Source: Nannobrachium achirus
Lineage: Eukaryota > Chordata > Actinopteri > Myctophiformes > Myctophidae
DNA: 64,000 nucleotides
Direction of reading: 5' to 3'
Assembly (NCBI GenBank): GCA_963921795.1
Contig: OY997651.1
Span: 55,694,142-55,758,141 of the forward strand
This document shows positions 11,411 through 22,757 of this stretch, piece by piece. How positions within the stretch are numbered: position 1 is the first letter of the stretch; every line of letters starts with the position of its first letter. Position numbers and translations under genes: made by a program. Under the pieces are notes generated by a model. It did no database searches. It was not told where the DNA came from and saw nothing but the letters and a program-made list of their open reading frames with translations.

Positions 11411-13812
11411 GCACAGTGAGACAAGAGTCCTGGCTGATAGAGCCTGAGGTCTGTGTTTTGTAGAGGAAAGTCAGGTACAAAATGATCCTCTCCATGTGAT
11501 GTTTCAGGGCAAGCAGCTATATTATAATATCTACCGGTAGTCACGTCCATAGTAGTGAAGAGCTCGAACTCCATGCTTTATTTTTAACAGATGTTGGCTG
11601 AATCTCAATGTGGATTCTTGTCTAGTCTTGGGTCCTCCTGAACTTGTGTTACGTCATCAGTCTCTGCCCAAGTACCCTTCCAATCTCAAGTCTGCGTTTG
11701 ACCAAGTAGAGACCAAATTCCCGGATGTGAACTTGATCCTCCCACTTTACAGAGGATGCATCGGAGCTGACTTCTGTAGACTTTCCACAGCAAATGGCCC
11801 AGAATGCAACACGACCCGGATAGGACCGCCCACAAGAGAGCCAGAAAAAAACAAACCAGTATGGCTGACACAGACGGACCCATGGACGGACCGCAGTACA
11901 GTCCGAATATTTTTTTCGTTTTGCCACAGAGTGTCCTTTTATGATTTATTTTAGGCTTGAATGTTGTAAATTAACTTCAAACCGGTGCACCGAACGTGTG
12001 GACGCTTGAGTCGCCGCCAGCCGCCGCTAACCTGACTGCAGATGACCGGCCATCAGGACTACACTGTTCCAAGCAATTCCAAGCAAGAGGAATTCGTCCA
12101 GAGAAATATGCATGTGTTTATTCATATTTATTATTTGGGGTGTGTGAGTGTGTAGGGCAACTGTTTATAGGACTAAAGTTGCATTAATAGTTTTCACACC
12201 TCTTAACAAAAGCTGTCAACAATGTGTGTCAATGCGATATAATGTAGGAATGGAATATGCATATGAATGGTCCATTCATTGTGTGTCATGCTAAGTACAG
12301 TAGACGAATGGTCCATTGTGTGTCATGCATGCTAAGTAGGCTACAGTATACGAATGGTCCATTGTGACATGTGTGACATACAAGTACAGTAGACTGAAGC
12401 AGTCCAAAGATGTTTTGATAATGGATTCATGAATTCAGCTTACGTCTGCAAGGTGTGTGACATTTGGCTCCATCCATAATCAGGTAAATAGAATAACATT
12501 ATGCAGTGTTAATAAATAGGCCTACACATTAAAGAGGTTATCAGCAATTGTTTACTTCATGTCATATAGAGTACAGTACATCATTCATGAATGTCATTCC
12601 TCTCCTCTTTCTTTCTATCCATCAATTTCATTCTGTTTTGGGAATAAAATTTGAGATCATCTCCTATGCCTGTGGTTTGTGTGCGATTTTGTCTTATAGG
12701 CCACTTTATGTGTGAACGTAAGTTTTAACTTGCTTTGGTGTGCAGAATTAAATTGTAGACACAGTGATATTTTCAAATAATACCATTAGTCTCTGCTAAA
12801 TATTGAATGTTTATTTTGTTTAGTTCTATATTCTATTATATAGCCTACTACTTTATACACAGTGGGGGAAATACATTATTACTAATAGCCACCCTAAACC
12901 TACAATGATCAACATTATTCCAAACGAGCTCCCAGACCTTCAAAGATGCAGGCAGCAAGCTTCTCTCCTCACCTCCTCCATACACCAGAGGTATGACAAC
13001 GGATGCAGGATGCGATAATGGAATAATAATAGCATACAGCATAGGTGGGCACGAAATGGCAGTGGCACTGTAATGTAAAAATTGCTGTTTTGTCAAAATG
13101 TTAAATGGAATATTTTATAAATGGTCTGAACTCTGAAGTAATGTAAAGTAAGCCTGACAGTACTGTCTCATTTTCGTTTTACATTGGATAGACATTCATA
13201 TGGCATATTGATAATGTGTCATAAATAATGCCACATTAAAAATAATGCCACACGAAAGGCTATCCAATGTAAAACAAAGATGAGTTCATAAAAGAATATG
13301 CTCCCCTTAGAATGTTGGCTGTGGAAGTGGCCAGTGATAATAACCTGCACTGCAGGCTACTGTTTCGATGTGTTTACAGTAGGCCTATATCTATGTAACA
13401 TAATGGCATGCCATATACTTTCCAAAGTTTGGTGCGCAAATCATGAAAAAAGAAAACGACGCATTGCTCTATTGTTCTGATGGCAATGCATTAGGGTCTG
13501 TACTAAGGCTCTCATAAATTACACAATCGGGCAGCCGCCTATCATAATAAATGCCAAGTCGTGTATTTATTTTCCTGGCTGATAGGCCTAACCCTACATT
13601 ATAAGCATATTAACAAAAACGTTTTAACATTTATATAATTATAGAGAATATAGGCTACGTTGTGGTTTTATGTCCTCACTTTATTTGAATAGCTCTGGAT
13701 TAAGAGCACCTGCTAAATACCTATATTGTACATTATAAACAGTGGTGTTTGTATAATATTTTTATATTGTAAAGTGCATGTGCCTATGCCTATTTTATAC
13801 TACAAAGAAACC
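11411..13812. other. Non-coding interior of the inner hAT element
   Basis: No convincing coding exon. At 11590-11960 a segment starting GGCTGAATCTCAATGTGG has the look of a further MITE end. At 12265-12395 the words GAATGGTCCATT and AGTACAGTAGAC recur three times in a loose repeat of about 50-60 bp. At 13174-13278 the pair TTTTACATTGGATAG / CTATCCAATGTAAAAC forms an inverted repeat about 100 bp across. Confidence 0.5.
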
Positions 13813-13862
13813 TGATCTACAAACTAACAATGCTTTGCATAGAGTTGTTAGTTTGGAGATCT
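13813..13862. repeat. Dispersed hairpin, diverged copy with matched arm changes
   Basis: Arms TGATCTACAAACTAACAA and TTGTTAGTTTGGAGATC. Relative to the family core, GCTCACAA has become ACTAACAA on the left and TTGTGAGC has become TTGTTAGT on the right, so pairing is retained. Confidence 0.85.
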
Positions 13863-14382
13863 GCACTGGGCATCTCCACACAGAGAACAAGCTGAGGTGG
13901 TGACGTCACCGAGTACGCTGCAGGAAGTACTGTTCCAAACCCAGAATCAGCGACGTGCGTCCTCCCGTCCCTGGAAGTTCTTACTCCCAAGGCGAACCTG
14001 CAAGTCTGAACTACCAAGGACCCAAGGACCCAGTTACCAAGCCTGCGATTGAGAAACAGCCGTTGTTTTCAATTTCAATACTGGCGCGTGGATATGACAT
14101 CACATCAGGAGGGGAGGGGGGGGGGCTGCCTGGAGCTGCCAGCCTCTATCACTACCACTAGGGGGTGTTGTTGTATTCGGTCTGAGTGGATGTAAAGTTA
14201 CATTACAAAAAAAAAAAAAATCAAAATGGCCGCCTGGCGGCCAGGGGTTGCACGTGCACCCTAGGACACCCCTTAAAATCGCCTATGGAAGTAGGCTATA
14301 TGGAAGAAAAGCTTGTGGGGGGGTCCCTGCTTCATCTCTCTCAACTAAGGGGTCCTTGGCCTGAAAACGTTGAAGACCCCTG

Positions 14383-14950
14383 GCATAGTTATCAAGTAAT
14401 TCCCTTTTAGTGTGTAGCCTACTGGGTTTTTCTGGGTAGATCCTCTCCCCTCTATAAACTTGAATAAAATTACTTGTAATTTCCAGTTGTCCTCAAATAG
14501 GCAACTTTATCAAGCCTAATAATAATAATACATGCTCACTGTATGATAAATGTATGCCTTATTACACCTATATCTTTCCATTCCCACAACAATATAGGCT
14601 AAGGAAAGAAATTGCTTATTTTGGACATAGTTTGATTTGTGATTAATCATGATTAATTCATTTTTAAGCTGTGATTAAAAAAATAGTAATCATTTGAAAG
14701 CCCTAATATTAATATGTGAAAGACAACTGACTGACTTCTATGTAAACCATATGGACAGTTTGTTCTGCATGTCACTATGCTGGAAAGCGTCTTCAGCCTC
14801 ACAAAAACCATATCACCTACAGTACATTCCACAGATTTGGAGCTGGCATCTGCCAATGATCTGGTCTGTTCAGATCAATACCCTACGCGAGAGAACTGCG
14901 TTTTTCGTATTAGTATTATTCATTATATTTGTTGCCAAAAATCATTAGGC
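14383..14950. other. Intergenic, no recognised feature
   Basis: AT-rich sequence with short ATTAAT runs. The small frames on both strands have no recognisable homology. Confidence 0.4.
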
Positions 14951-14952
14951 TA

Positions 14953-15102
14953 GGGCTCCACCGGGAGCGTTGCATTATCCCAGCGTAAATTTGAGCATCC
15001 GGCGTCGAGCGCAATGTCGCCAGTGGAGCACCCTTCGTTAATTAAAATGGGAGCGTTCCGAGCGTTGGCGCTGACGTGGTGCTCGACGTGCCCGGTGGAG
15101 CC
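14953..15102. mobile_element. Short MITE with GGGCTCCACCGGG termini
   Basis: About 150 bp. It starts GGGCTCCACCGGGAGCGT and ends with the imperfect inverse ACGTGCCCGGTGGAGCC. GC-rich and non-coding. Target duplication not resolved. A further short repeat word (AAATGGTAAATGGT, 15123-15136), common in fish genomes, follows it. Confidence 0.65.
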
Positions 15103-15708
15103 GGGGGGTTAGCCCCCCCTCTAAATGGTAAATGGTAATTGGTGCATTTATATAGCGCTTTTATCTGGGGTACGTGTATGCACACATATGTGTGTGCGCG
15201 CGAATAAATGTGCGTGGACATTTTTAGGGTAATATTTTTTTCTGTTCAAATCAGGCAGTAACTATGAACAATTGTCTTGCTTGTTTGGTAGAAAGTCACT
15301 CCACACAGTAGATTGAGCGATGCAGAGCCCAGGCCCAGCACGGGGAAATCTCGCTTTTTCAACGGCCCATCATTTTGACCAATAGGGTTAGGTTTAGGCA
15401 TAGTTTTACTGAGGTAAGGGTTAGGTTTAGGCATAGTGGTTAACATTCACCAGGTTAGCATTCACCAGCATTGGCAGGTTAGCATTTCACCAGGTTAACA
15501 TTCACCCACGTCGAAAAGATGTGCCGTCGAAAATATGCCATGTCAAAATGATGACACGCTCCCACCCAGCACAAGCGTGTGTGTGTGTGAGTCGGGTGGT
15601 CAGACAGAGAGAGAGAACTAGCAGCAGGGGAGGAGGAACCGAGCTGAGGCGAGGAAGCCAGAGAGAGAGATAAAGAGACACGCCATGCACGTTTGTGTGA
15701 GTCACTGT

Positions 15709-15767
15709 CTCACTGAGGAGCAGGCAGCCAGCACACGGAGGCAGAGTGCTGCCTGCTCCTCAGTGAG
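15709..15767. repeat. 20-bp perfect stem hairpin, conserved in all unit copies
   Basis: Arms 15709-15728 and 15748-15767 are exact complements around a 19-nt loop. Counterparts lie at about 20340-20398 (B, one arm change), 24780-24838 (C) and 44354-44412 (D). Confidence 0.9.
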
Positions 15768-15832
15768 AGAGAGTAGTCTGAGAGGGAATAGTAAGACACA
15801 TTTGGGTTTTATCTCTGGCTCCTGTCAACAAT

Positions 15833-16067
15833 ACTGCCCTACAAAGGCAGAGTGCAGTAACTACGAACAGAAATTTCACCAAAAATCACTGATCAGCCAA
15901 ATGAGATATAGGCATAAAAGTGATATTACGCTGATTTTATATATGTTCTTGAGCTAATTGTGTATCCCTCAAGATCATGAAGGCTAATTTGACATTTGGG
16001 GCACAAACATAAGTCGGTGTGTCCAAAAACGTAGTTAGGCCTACTGCACTCTGCCTTTGTAGGGCAG
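15833..16067. mobile_element. 235-bp MITE with 24-bp perfect inverted termini
   Basis: Starts ACTGCCCTACAAAGGCAG and ends with the exact inverse; 24 bp pair perfectly. It is flanked by AAT on both sides, and copies B (around 20462) and C (around 24902) read CAACAATATGTG or equivalent with one AAT. A 3-bp target duplication would fit the PIF/Harbinger group. Copy D carries the same element at 44478-44718. Confidence 0.85.
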
Positions 16068-16231
16068 AATATGTGTCCCCAAATCACCAGAAAAAGTATC
16101 TAGATTTGTCGCTAGAAGCTTTTCAGTAATAAAGTCTCTAGATAAATCTAACGAAAAATCCCCTAAGTTGTCAACACTGTAAGGACTTGTTCTTTCCACT
16201 CCCCCACAGACAGTACAGTCTACAGAGAGGT

Positions 16232-16310
16232 TCCTTCCAATTCAATTCAAGAAGCTTTATTGGCATGACAAAACATACGTTTACATTGCCATGGCAAGTT
16301 TCAAAACATA
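16232..16310 (-). mobile_element. LINE-type 3' tail
   Basis: Minus strand reads CATGCCAATAAAGCTTCTTG then ATTGAATTG, the style of tail found at the 3' end of fish L2-like LINEs. Copy D has it at 44886-44955; copies B and C join across the site. It directly abuts the 43-bp VNTR. Confidence 0.5.
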
Positions 16311-16334
16311 ATAAAAACTAAATGGGGAACATAT

Positions 16335-16840
16335 ACAGTTGGAGGGGGTACAGCAGTGTGTAAACAGAACATATTATATACAGTTGGAGGGGGTACAGCA
16401 TTGTGTAAACAGAACGTACATACATTTGGAAGTACAGCATTGTGTAAACAGAACATATGTACAGTTGGAGAGGGTAGGTTACAGCATTGTGTAAACAGAA
16501 CATAATATACAGTTGGAGGGGGTAAAGCATTGTGTAAACAGAACATAATATACAGTTGGAGGGGGTACAGCATTGTGTAAACAGAACATAATATACAGTT
16601 GGAGGGGGTACAGCATTGTGTAAACAGAACATAATATACAGTTGGAGGGGGTACAGCATTGTGTAAACAGAACATAATATACAGTTGGAGGGGGTACAGC
16701 ATTGTGTAAACAGAACATAATATACAGTTGGAGGGGGTACAGCATTGTGTAAACAGAACATAATATACAGTTGGAGGGGGTACAGCATTGTGTAAACAGA
16801 ACATAATATACAGTTGGAGGGGGTACAGCATTGTGTAGAC
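16335..16840. repeat. 43-bp VNTR, array A (about 11-12 units)
   Basis: Unit starts ACAGTTGGAGGGGGTACAGC and continues with ATTGTGTAAACAGAACATAA plus TAT. The spacing measured between interior units is 43 bp, and edge units are shorter or longer. Minus-strand frames of 88-210 codons are a by-product of repeats lacking stops, not genes. Arrays of other lengths occupy the same place in copies B, C and D. Confidence 0.95.
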
Positions 16841-17711
16841 AGAGCTATGTCACATTTTGTCGTTATGTACAGTATATACACGGTATGAAGCTTTTTGGAA
16901 CAAATATCAGCATTTCTGTTTTTTCTCAATACGATTTCAATAGTATACATTGAAGGAAGAAAAACATTAAAACATGTTTAAAGGTAGCAGCTCTTATACT
17001 GTATGTGCAGTAGGTCTGGATGTCGTTCAATGGTTCGCAGTCCTTAGAGTGGCTGTATTCCATTTGCTAGCCTTATTTTATCACAACAGTTCACAAATCG
17101 TGCGGCTGTGTTCACACAGACAGTACAGCATACACTGCAGAGAGGCGGGACAACTGTGACACAAGATAGAAAAGAAATGATCAGGAAGGAAGGAACCATT
17201 TTAAGACACGACAACGGCATGTTCACATGACTAAACTAAACTGAACTAAACTAAACTAAGCAGGACCAAACAGGACCAAAGCTAAGCGGTTAATGTAAAG
17301 TAAGTGTTGTTTTAATAAATAATAATAATAATACTACAATACCACTTGATTCGCTTCAGACAGAAACTGTTTTCCTACTAACTTCTTCTAGTGTGTTGGG
17401 GAAATCTAGATATTTATATGTATCATTAATTAAAGGGTTAGGGTTTGGGCATAGTGGTTAACATTCACCAGGTTGGAATTCACCAGCTTCGGCAGGTTAG
17501 CATTTCACCAGGTTAACATTCACCAGGTTAGCATTCACCAGCATCTAACATATTATATCACAATATGGACACGCTCCCGTCTGTGTTTACTGCTCTTAGT
17601 GCTTCATTATGACATCATCACCAACATATGAACATGTAGAGCAGAGCATTCTGACATCATAATATGTGCGTTATTTAATGCTAGGAAGTGTAAAATATTA
17701 TGACATTTTCA

Positions 17712-17975
17712 AGGAGTAGTTCACCCCCAAAATGACTTTTTGCTATTGATTACTCATGCCATGGAGACTTGAGTTCAATAATGTTTTTGGATTTTGTCGC
17801 CATTATTCTGTCGACAATAATTTGACAATAAAATGACCACCAGATACATTTACTATAATCAATTTTTTGTCTTAGGAATGCGACAAATAAAAAAATATAT
17901 TATTGAACCCAAGTCTCCATGCATGGCATGAGTAATCAATAGCAAAAAAGTCATTTTGGGGGGTGAGCTACTCCT
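17712..17975. mobile_element. TTAA MITE (Angel-like), copy A
   Basis: Ends AGGAGTAGTTCACCCCCAAA and the near-inverse TTTTGGGGGGTGAGCTACTCCT. Long imperfect arms fold almost end to end, with GTCGACAATAATTTGACAATA in the centre. TTAA follows at 17976; the left TTAA has decayed to TTCA. It resembles the TTAA-inserting palindromic Angel elements described in zebrafish, but the family name is not verified. Confidence 0.8.
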
Positions 17976-17979
17976 TTAA

Positions 17980-18162
17980 GGACGCGGTCACAGTGCACGT
18001 TATTCTACCTGTTGAGGGTGGATTCTGACAATGCATTTCAATAGGAATGGAGAGGTTTTTTGCAGAAATCCTCAAATGGCTTCAAACCACTCCATTCCCA
18101 TTGAAATGCATTGTCAGAATCCTCCCTCATCGGTAGAATAGTTTTCCGGTGTGACCGAGCCC
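17980..18162. mobile_element. Palindromic MITE with GGTCACA termini, copy A
   Basis: Begins GGACGCGGTCACAG and ends TGTGACCGAGCCC. Arms AGGGTGGATTCTGACAATGC / GCATTGTCAGAATCCTCCCT are nearly perfect complements, so the whole 183 bp folds. It starts immediately after the TTAA of the neighbouring MITE. Copies: 22035-22217, 37383-37565, 46756-46938. Its own target duplication is not visible. Confidence 0.75.
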
Positions 18163-18733
18163 TACTGCATCTTTCTGTCCCTCTCTGTTGAAACCATGCT
18201 GGTTTACATTGTGAGTTTAACAGTGAGATCCGGCCTAGAGCCCGCCTGCTGTATCCTACTGTATCTGCTACATTTGACCGCACAAAGCACGTTATGCAGC
18301 GTGACACAAGCAGCGTTTCCGTATCCGCTCTAAGACGTGGAACGGATCTGCAACCTGAACCTGATCACCAGCCGTTCTAACACTACTAGTCAGGGTTGAC
18401 AGGTCTGCATATTTTAAGCGATGTGTGCTTGTTTTTCCTGGAAAGTCTACTGTATAATGAATATTGATAGTTGTGGGTTGCGTTATGTTGGCTTGTTAGT
18501 GAAGTGTAGTTGTTAATTTTGTCTTGTTTCTAAAGTGTAATTGTCCTAGTGTGAGCTTGTAGATCTGCTATGTTAACAGTGGTTAACTGACTTGGCTTTT
18601 CACCCACGCTTTGTATGAGCAACGCTGGTCTTGAGGAAACCACAAACTTCCTGTCTGCCTTCAGACGGTTGCATCTCAAAAACCAACTGCTGGTCTGAAT
18701 TATAGCTTTCAGTAGCTCTAAATGCAACATGCA

Positions 18734-19165
18734 ATATGCAGCTAGAGGCTCATTACGTCTCTAATAAACACACTTACTGTGAATATGGATGAATATACGC
18801 TGAATATGAATTACCTGTAGAGGCTACATTCCATCATAGAATGTAGGCTATATTACTGTACAGCCTATGAGTTAACAGAAAAATGCAGGCGTTTTAAACA
18901 TGTTCTCATATGGAATCAGCCGGATGAATGATAATCTATAGAATGTTTACAGTCATACCAACATAACATAACTTGGATGTTTGTTTGATTGATTGATTGA
19001 TTGAATACTTTATTATCATTTCTCATAGTAAAAGCACAGTACATTTCAGATACAAGGTCTACTAATAGGATTGAAAACCCAGAAAGCATTATGGCTTGTT
19101 TACATTGTTTACATTGGGGTCCTTTGTAATGGATTCATAGAGACATTAAATGACACTATGCAGTT
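18734..19165. repeat. Block Y, copy 1 (paralogue at 42751-43765)
   Basis: Shared with 42751-43765 and placed just before a unit copy in both cases. It includes a (TTGA)n stretch at about 18984-19004 followed by ATACTTTATTATCA, which looks like a LINE 3' tail. No coding signal. Confidence 0.8.
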
Positions 19166-19433
19166 GCCAACTCCCCAGTGGGAGCGTGTCGCTGTTACTA
19201 CATGTCATCTTTTCGACACCCGACTCTAACCCTCACCCTAACCATAACCTCCGTGGAGTGAGTCGCTAACCCTCCGGTCGAAATGATGGGCGTTCGCAAA
19301 AGCGAGATTTCCCCCTCGATGCGATGCAGAGCCCAGGCCCAGCACGGGGAAATCTCGCTTTTTCGACAGCCCATCATTTCGACTTGGGGTTAGGTTTAGG
19401 CATAGTTTTACTGAGGTTAGGGTTAGGTTTATG

Positions 19434-20085
19434 AAATGAAATGAAATACCTACTCATCCCGCGAGGGAAATTCAGATATCGCAGCCCAACCCAGCTTAAC
19501 CCAGCTGAACCCAGTGCTGCTCACAAGGAGCGCGGGGGAGAGGGGAGCAGTGATAGCTGGAGCGGGGAATCGTACCTGCGACCTCTGGGGCCTCCGGATT
19601 CCTAGGTATTAGAGTTGTTACGGATCAATCGGCAATGGATCGGATCGGGCCGATCAAAGCGTGATCGGCGATAATCGGTGGTTTAGATCAAAAGGTAAAT
19701 TCACCGATCCGATCCGATCGGTGCATCCGATCAACCAGCCGTTCAGTATGCCCACTTGAGGCCATTTTGGGGTATTGATTTCCACAGTGCTGAAGGAATA
19801 ATTAGTTACTGCTATGATAATAAATACATAGTAATGCTGGTAAATAACTATAAGGCAAATATATAAATGAATTCATGAGTGAATTAATTAATTAAAGTTA
19901 AAACATTAACATTTAGAAAATATAAATAATATATAAATAATAACTTGTTCGGATCGGTGATTGATCGGTATCGGGTGATCAAACTTTTGTGATCGGTGCT
20001 CGGTGATCGGTTCCAAAAAACCTGATCGGACCATCCCTACTAGGTATGGACACTAACCACTCAGCCATCACTGCTCATAGTGGCA
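19434..20085 (-). mobile_element. tRNA-derived SINE, split by a hAT MITE
   Basis: Read on the minus strand: GATGGCTGAGTGGTTAGTG (polymerase III A-box-like, tRNA Ser/Leu style) around 20055-20075, interruption at 19610-20039, then GCAGGTACGATTCCCC (B-box-like) near 19568-19583. A body follows, ending in an ATTTC repeat at 19434-19448. The tRNA part has no intact cloverleaf, so it is a SINE and not a tRNA gene. Confidence 0.7.
19610..20039. mobile_element. hAT MITE with 8-bp target duplication CTAGGTAT
   Basis: Flanked by CTAGGTAT at 19602-19609 and 20040-20047. Ends TAGAGTTGTTACGGATC and the inverse of TAGGGATGGTCCGATCA, an imperfect terminal pair. The interior is rich in GATCGG words. Inserted into the tRNA-like head of the SINE. 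Confidence 0.85.
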
Positions 20086-20611
20086 TAGTGGTTAACATTC
20101 ACCAGGTTAGCATTCACCAGCGTCGGCAGGTTAGCATTTCACCAGGTTAACATTCACCCACGTCAAAAAGATGTGCTGTTGAAAAGATGCTATGTCAAAA
20201 TGATGCCCAGCACAAGTGTGTGTGTGAGAGAGAGACAGAGAGAGAGAACTAGCAGCAGGGGAGGAGGAACCGAGCCGAGGCGAGGAAGCCAGAGAGAGAG
20301 ATAAAGAGACACGCCATGCACGTTTGTGTGAGTCACTGTCCCACTGAGGAGCAGGCAGCCAGCACACGGAGTCAGAGTGCTGCCTGCTCCTCAGTGAGAG
20401 AGAGTAGTCTGAGAGGGAAAAGTAAGACACATTTGGGTTTTATCTCTGGTTCCTGTCAACAATATGTGTCCCCAAATCACCAGAAAAAGTCTAGATTTGT
20501 CGCTAGCAGCTTTTCAGTAATTAAGTCTCCAGATAAATCTAGCGACAAATTCCCTAAGTTGGCAACACTGTAAGGACTTTCAAAACATAATAAAAACTAA
20601 ATGGGGAACAT

Positions 20612-20892
20612 ACAGTTGGAGGAGGTACAGCATTGTGTAAACAGAACATATATATGTACAGTTGGAGGGGGTACAGCATTGTGTAAACAGAACATAATAT
20701 ACAGTTGGAGGGGGTACAGCATTGTGTAAACAGAATATACAGTTGGAGGGGTACAGCATTGTGTAAACAGAACATAATATACAGTTGGAGGGGGTACAGC
20801 ATTGTGTAAACAGAACATATATACAGTTGGAGGGGGTACAGCATTGTGTAAACAGAATACAGTTGGAGGGGGTACAGCATTGTGTAGACAGA
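20612..20892. repeat. 43-bp VNTR, array B (about 7 units)
   Basis: Same unit as array A with more length variation between units (some lack CATAATAT or are shortened to about 30 bp). Confidence 0.95.
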
Positions 20893-21764
20893 GCTATGTC
20901 ACATTTTGTCGTTATGTACAGTATATACACGGTATGAAGCTTTTTGGAACAAATATCAGCATTTCTGTTTTTCTCAATACGATTTCAATAGTATACATTG
21001 AAGGAAGAAAAACATTAAAACATGTTTAAAGGTAGCAGCTCTTATACTGTATGTGCAGTAGGTCTGGATGCCGCTCAATGGTTCGCAGTCCTTAGAGTGG
21101 CTGTATTCCATTTGCTAGCCTTATTTTATCACAACAGTTCACAAATTGTGCGGCTGTGTTCACACAGACAGTACAGCATACACTGCAGAGAGGCGGGACA
21201 AATGTAACACAAGATAGAAAAGAAATGATCAGGAAGGAAGGAACCATTTTAAGACATGACAACGGCATGTTCACATGACTAAACTAAACTGAACTAAACT
21301 AAACTAAGCAGGACCAAACAGGACCAAAGCTAAGCGGTTAATGTAAAGTAAGTGTTGTTTTAATACATAATAATAATAATACTACAATACCACTTGATTC
21401 GCTTCAGACAGAAACTGTTTTCCTACTAACTTCTTCTAGTGTGTTGGGGAAATCTAGATATTTCTATGTATCATTAATTAAAGGGTTAGGGTTTGGGCAT
21501 AGTGGTTAACATTCACCAGGTTGGAATTCACCAGCTTCGGCAGGTTAGCATTTCACCAGGTTAACATTCACCAGGTTAGCATTCACCCGCATCGAACAAA
21601 TGTTGTATCACAATATGGACACGCTCCCGTCTGTGTTTACTGCTCTTTGTGCTTCATTATGACATCAACACCAACATATGAACAACATGTAGAGCAGAGC
21701 ATTCTGACATCATAATATGTGCATTATTTAATGCTAGGAAGTGTCAAATATTATGACATTTTAA

Positions 21765-22030
21765 AGGAGTAGTTCACCCCCAAAATGACTTTTTTGCTAT
21801 TGATTACTCATGCCATGGAGACTTGAGTTCAATAATATTTTTGGATTTTGTCGCCATTATTTTGTCGACAATAATGTGACAATAAAATGACCACCAGATA
21901 CATTTACTATAATCACATTTTTGTCTTACGAATGCGACAAATAAAAAAATATATGATTGAACCCAAGTCTCCATGCATGGCATGAGTAATCAATAGCAAA
22001 AAAGTCATTTTGGGGGGGTGAGCTACTCCT
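21765..22030. mobile_element. TTAA MITE (Angel-like), copy B
   Basis: Best-preserved copy: exact TTAA at 21761-21764 and 22031-22034, with both AGGAGTAG termini intact. Confidence 0.85.
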
Positions 22031-22034
22031 TTAA

Positions 22035-22217
22035 GGACGCGGTCACAGTGCACGTTATTCTACCTATTGAGGGTGGATTCTGACAATGCATTTCAATAGG
22101 AATGGAGAGGTTTTTTGCAGAAATCCTCAAATGGCTTCAAACCACTCCATTCCCATTGAAATGCATTGTCAGAATCCTCCCTCATCGGTAGAATAGTTTT
22201 CCGGTGTGACCGAGCCC
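22035..22217. mobile_element. Palindromic MITE with GGTCACA termini, copy B
   Basis: Same ends and arms as the copy at 17980-18162, again starting directly after the TTAA. Confidence 0.75.
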
Positions 22218-22612
22218 TACTGCATCTTTCTGTCCCTCTCTGTTGAAACCATGCTGGTTTACATTGTGAGTTTAACAGTGAGATCCGGCTTAGAACCTGC
22301 CTACTGTATCCTACTGTATCCGCTACATTTGACCGCACGAAGCACGTTATGCAGCGTGACACAAGCAACGTTTCCGTATCCGCTCTAAGACGTGGAACGG
22401 ATCTGCAACCTGAATATGATCACCAGCCGTTCTAACACTACTAGTCAGGGTTGACAGGTCTGCATATTTATAAGCGATGTGTGCTTGTTTTTCCTGGAAA
22501 GTCTACTGTATAATGAATATTGATAGTTGTGGGTTGCGTTATGTTGGCTTGTAAGTGAAGTGTAGTTGTTAATTTTGTCTTGTTTCTAAAGTGTAATTGT
22601 CCTAGTGTGAGC

Positions 22613-22757
22613 TTGTAGATCTGCTATAGTTAACAGTGGTTAACTGACTTGTAGATCTGCTATGTTAACAGTGGTTAACTGACTTGTAGATCTGCTATGT
22701 TAACAGTGGTTAACTGACTTGTAGATCTGCTATGTTAACAGTGGTTAACTGACTTGG
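22613..22757. repeat. 35-bp segment, four tandem copies
   Basis: Unit CTTGTAGATCTGCTATGTTA followed by ACAGTGGTTAACTGA, four times in a row. Copies A (18555) and C (38863) have it once. The unit contains one arm of the dispersed hairpin family and a GTTAACAGTGGTTAAC inverted word. Confidence 0.95.

Larger units (their letters stand above)
10365..14287 (-). mobile_element. Inner hAT element with perfect 8-bp target duplication
   Basis: Termini CATAGGCGATT and its inverse AATCGCCTATG. Both sides are flanked by the identical 8-mer GAAGTAGG (10357-10364 and 14288-14295), diagnostic of hAT insertion. About 3.9 kb long, with the transposase remnant on the minus strand near the left end. The left end has CG/CA-rich tandem words (10421-10463). 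Perfect duplication against the decayed one of the host MITE shows it is the younger insertion. Confidence 0.9.
10032..14382. mobile_element. Outer hAT MITE, split by an inner hAT element
   Basis: Left end CAGGGGTTTTCAAC, right end the inverted CAGGGGTCTTCAAC. The flanking 8-mers GCCTAGGT (10024-10031) and GCATAGTT (14383-14390) agree at 6 of 8 positions, as in an old hAT target duplication. Without the inner insertion the element is about 420 bp and non-coding, so it is a Charlie-type MITE. One dispersed hairpin sits inside its left part. Confidence 0.8.
15168..18733. repeat. Paralogous unit, copy A
   Basis: First of four copies of a compound unit. In order: GT-rich start, a header with CCCAGCACGGGGAAATCTCG, repeated TTAGCATTCACCAGG words, a 20-bp-stem hairpin, a 235-bp MITE, a LINE tail, a 43-bp VNTR, AAACTAAACTGAACT repeats (about 17229-17262), a TTAA MITE, a second palindromic MITE, and a tail with a half-hairpin. 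No protein gene. It is closest in content to copy D. Confidence 0.9.

Noticed and set aside
11610-11954. 114-codon plus and 92-codon minus frames
   Set aside because: Overlapping on both strands, no recognisable domain, inside a probable MITE in the hAT interior.
16301-16950. Minus-strand frames of 88-210 codons (and similar at 20554-20930, 44932-45412)
   Set aside because: Read-through of the 43-bp VNTR; several frames open at once, repetitive peptide, no domain.
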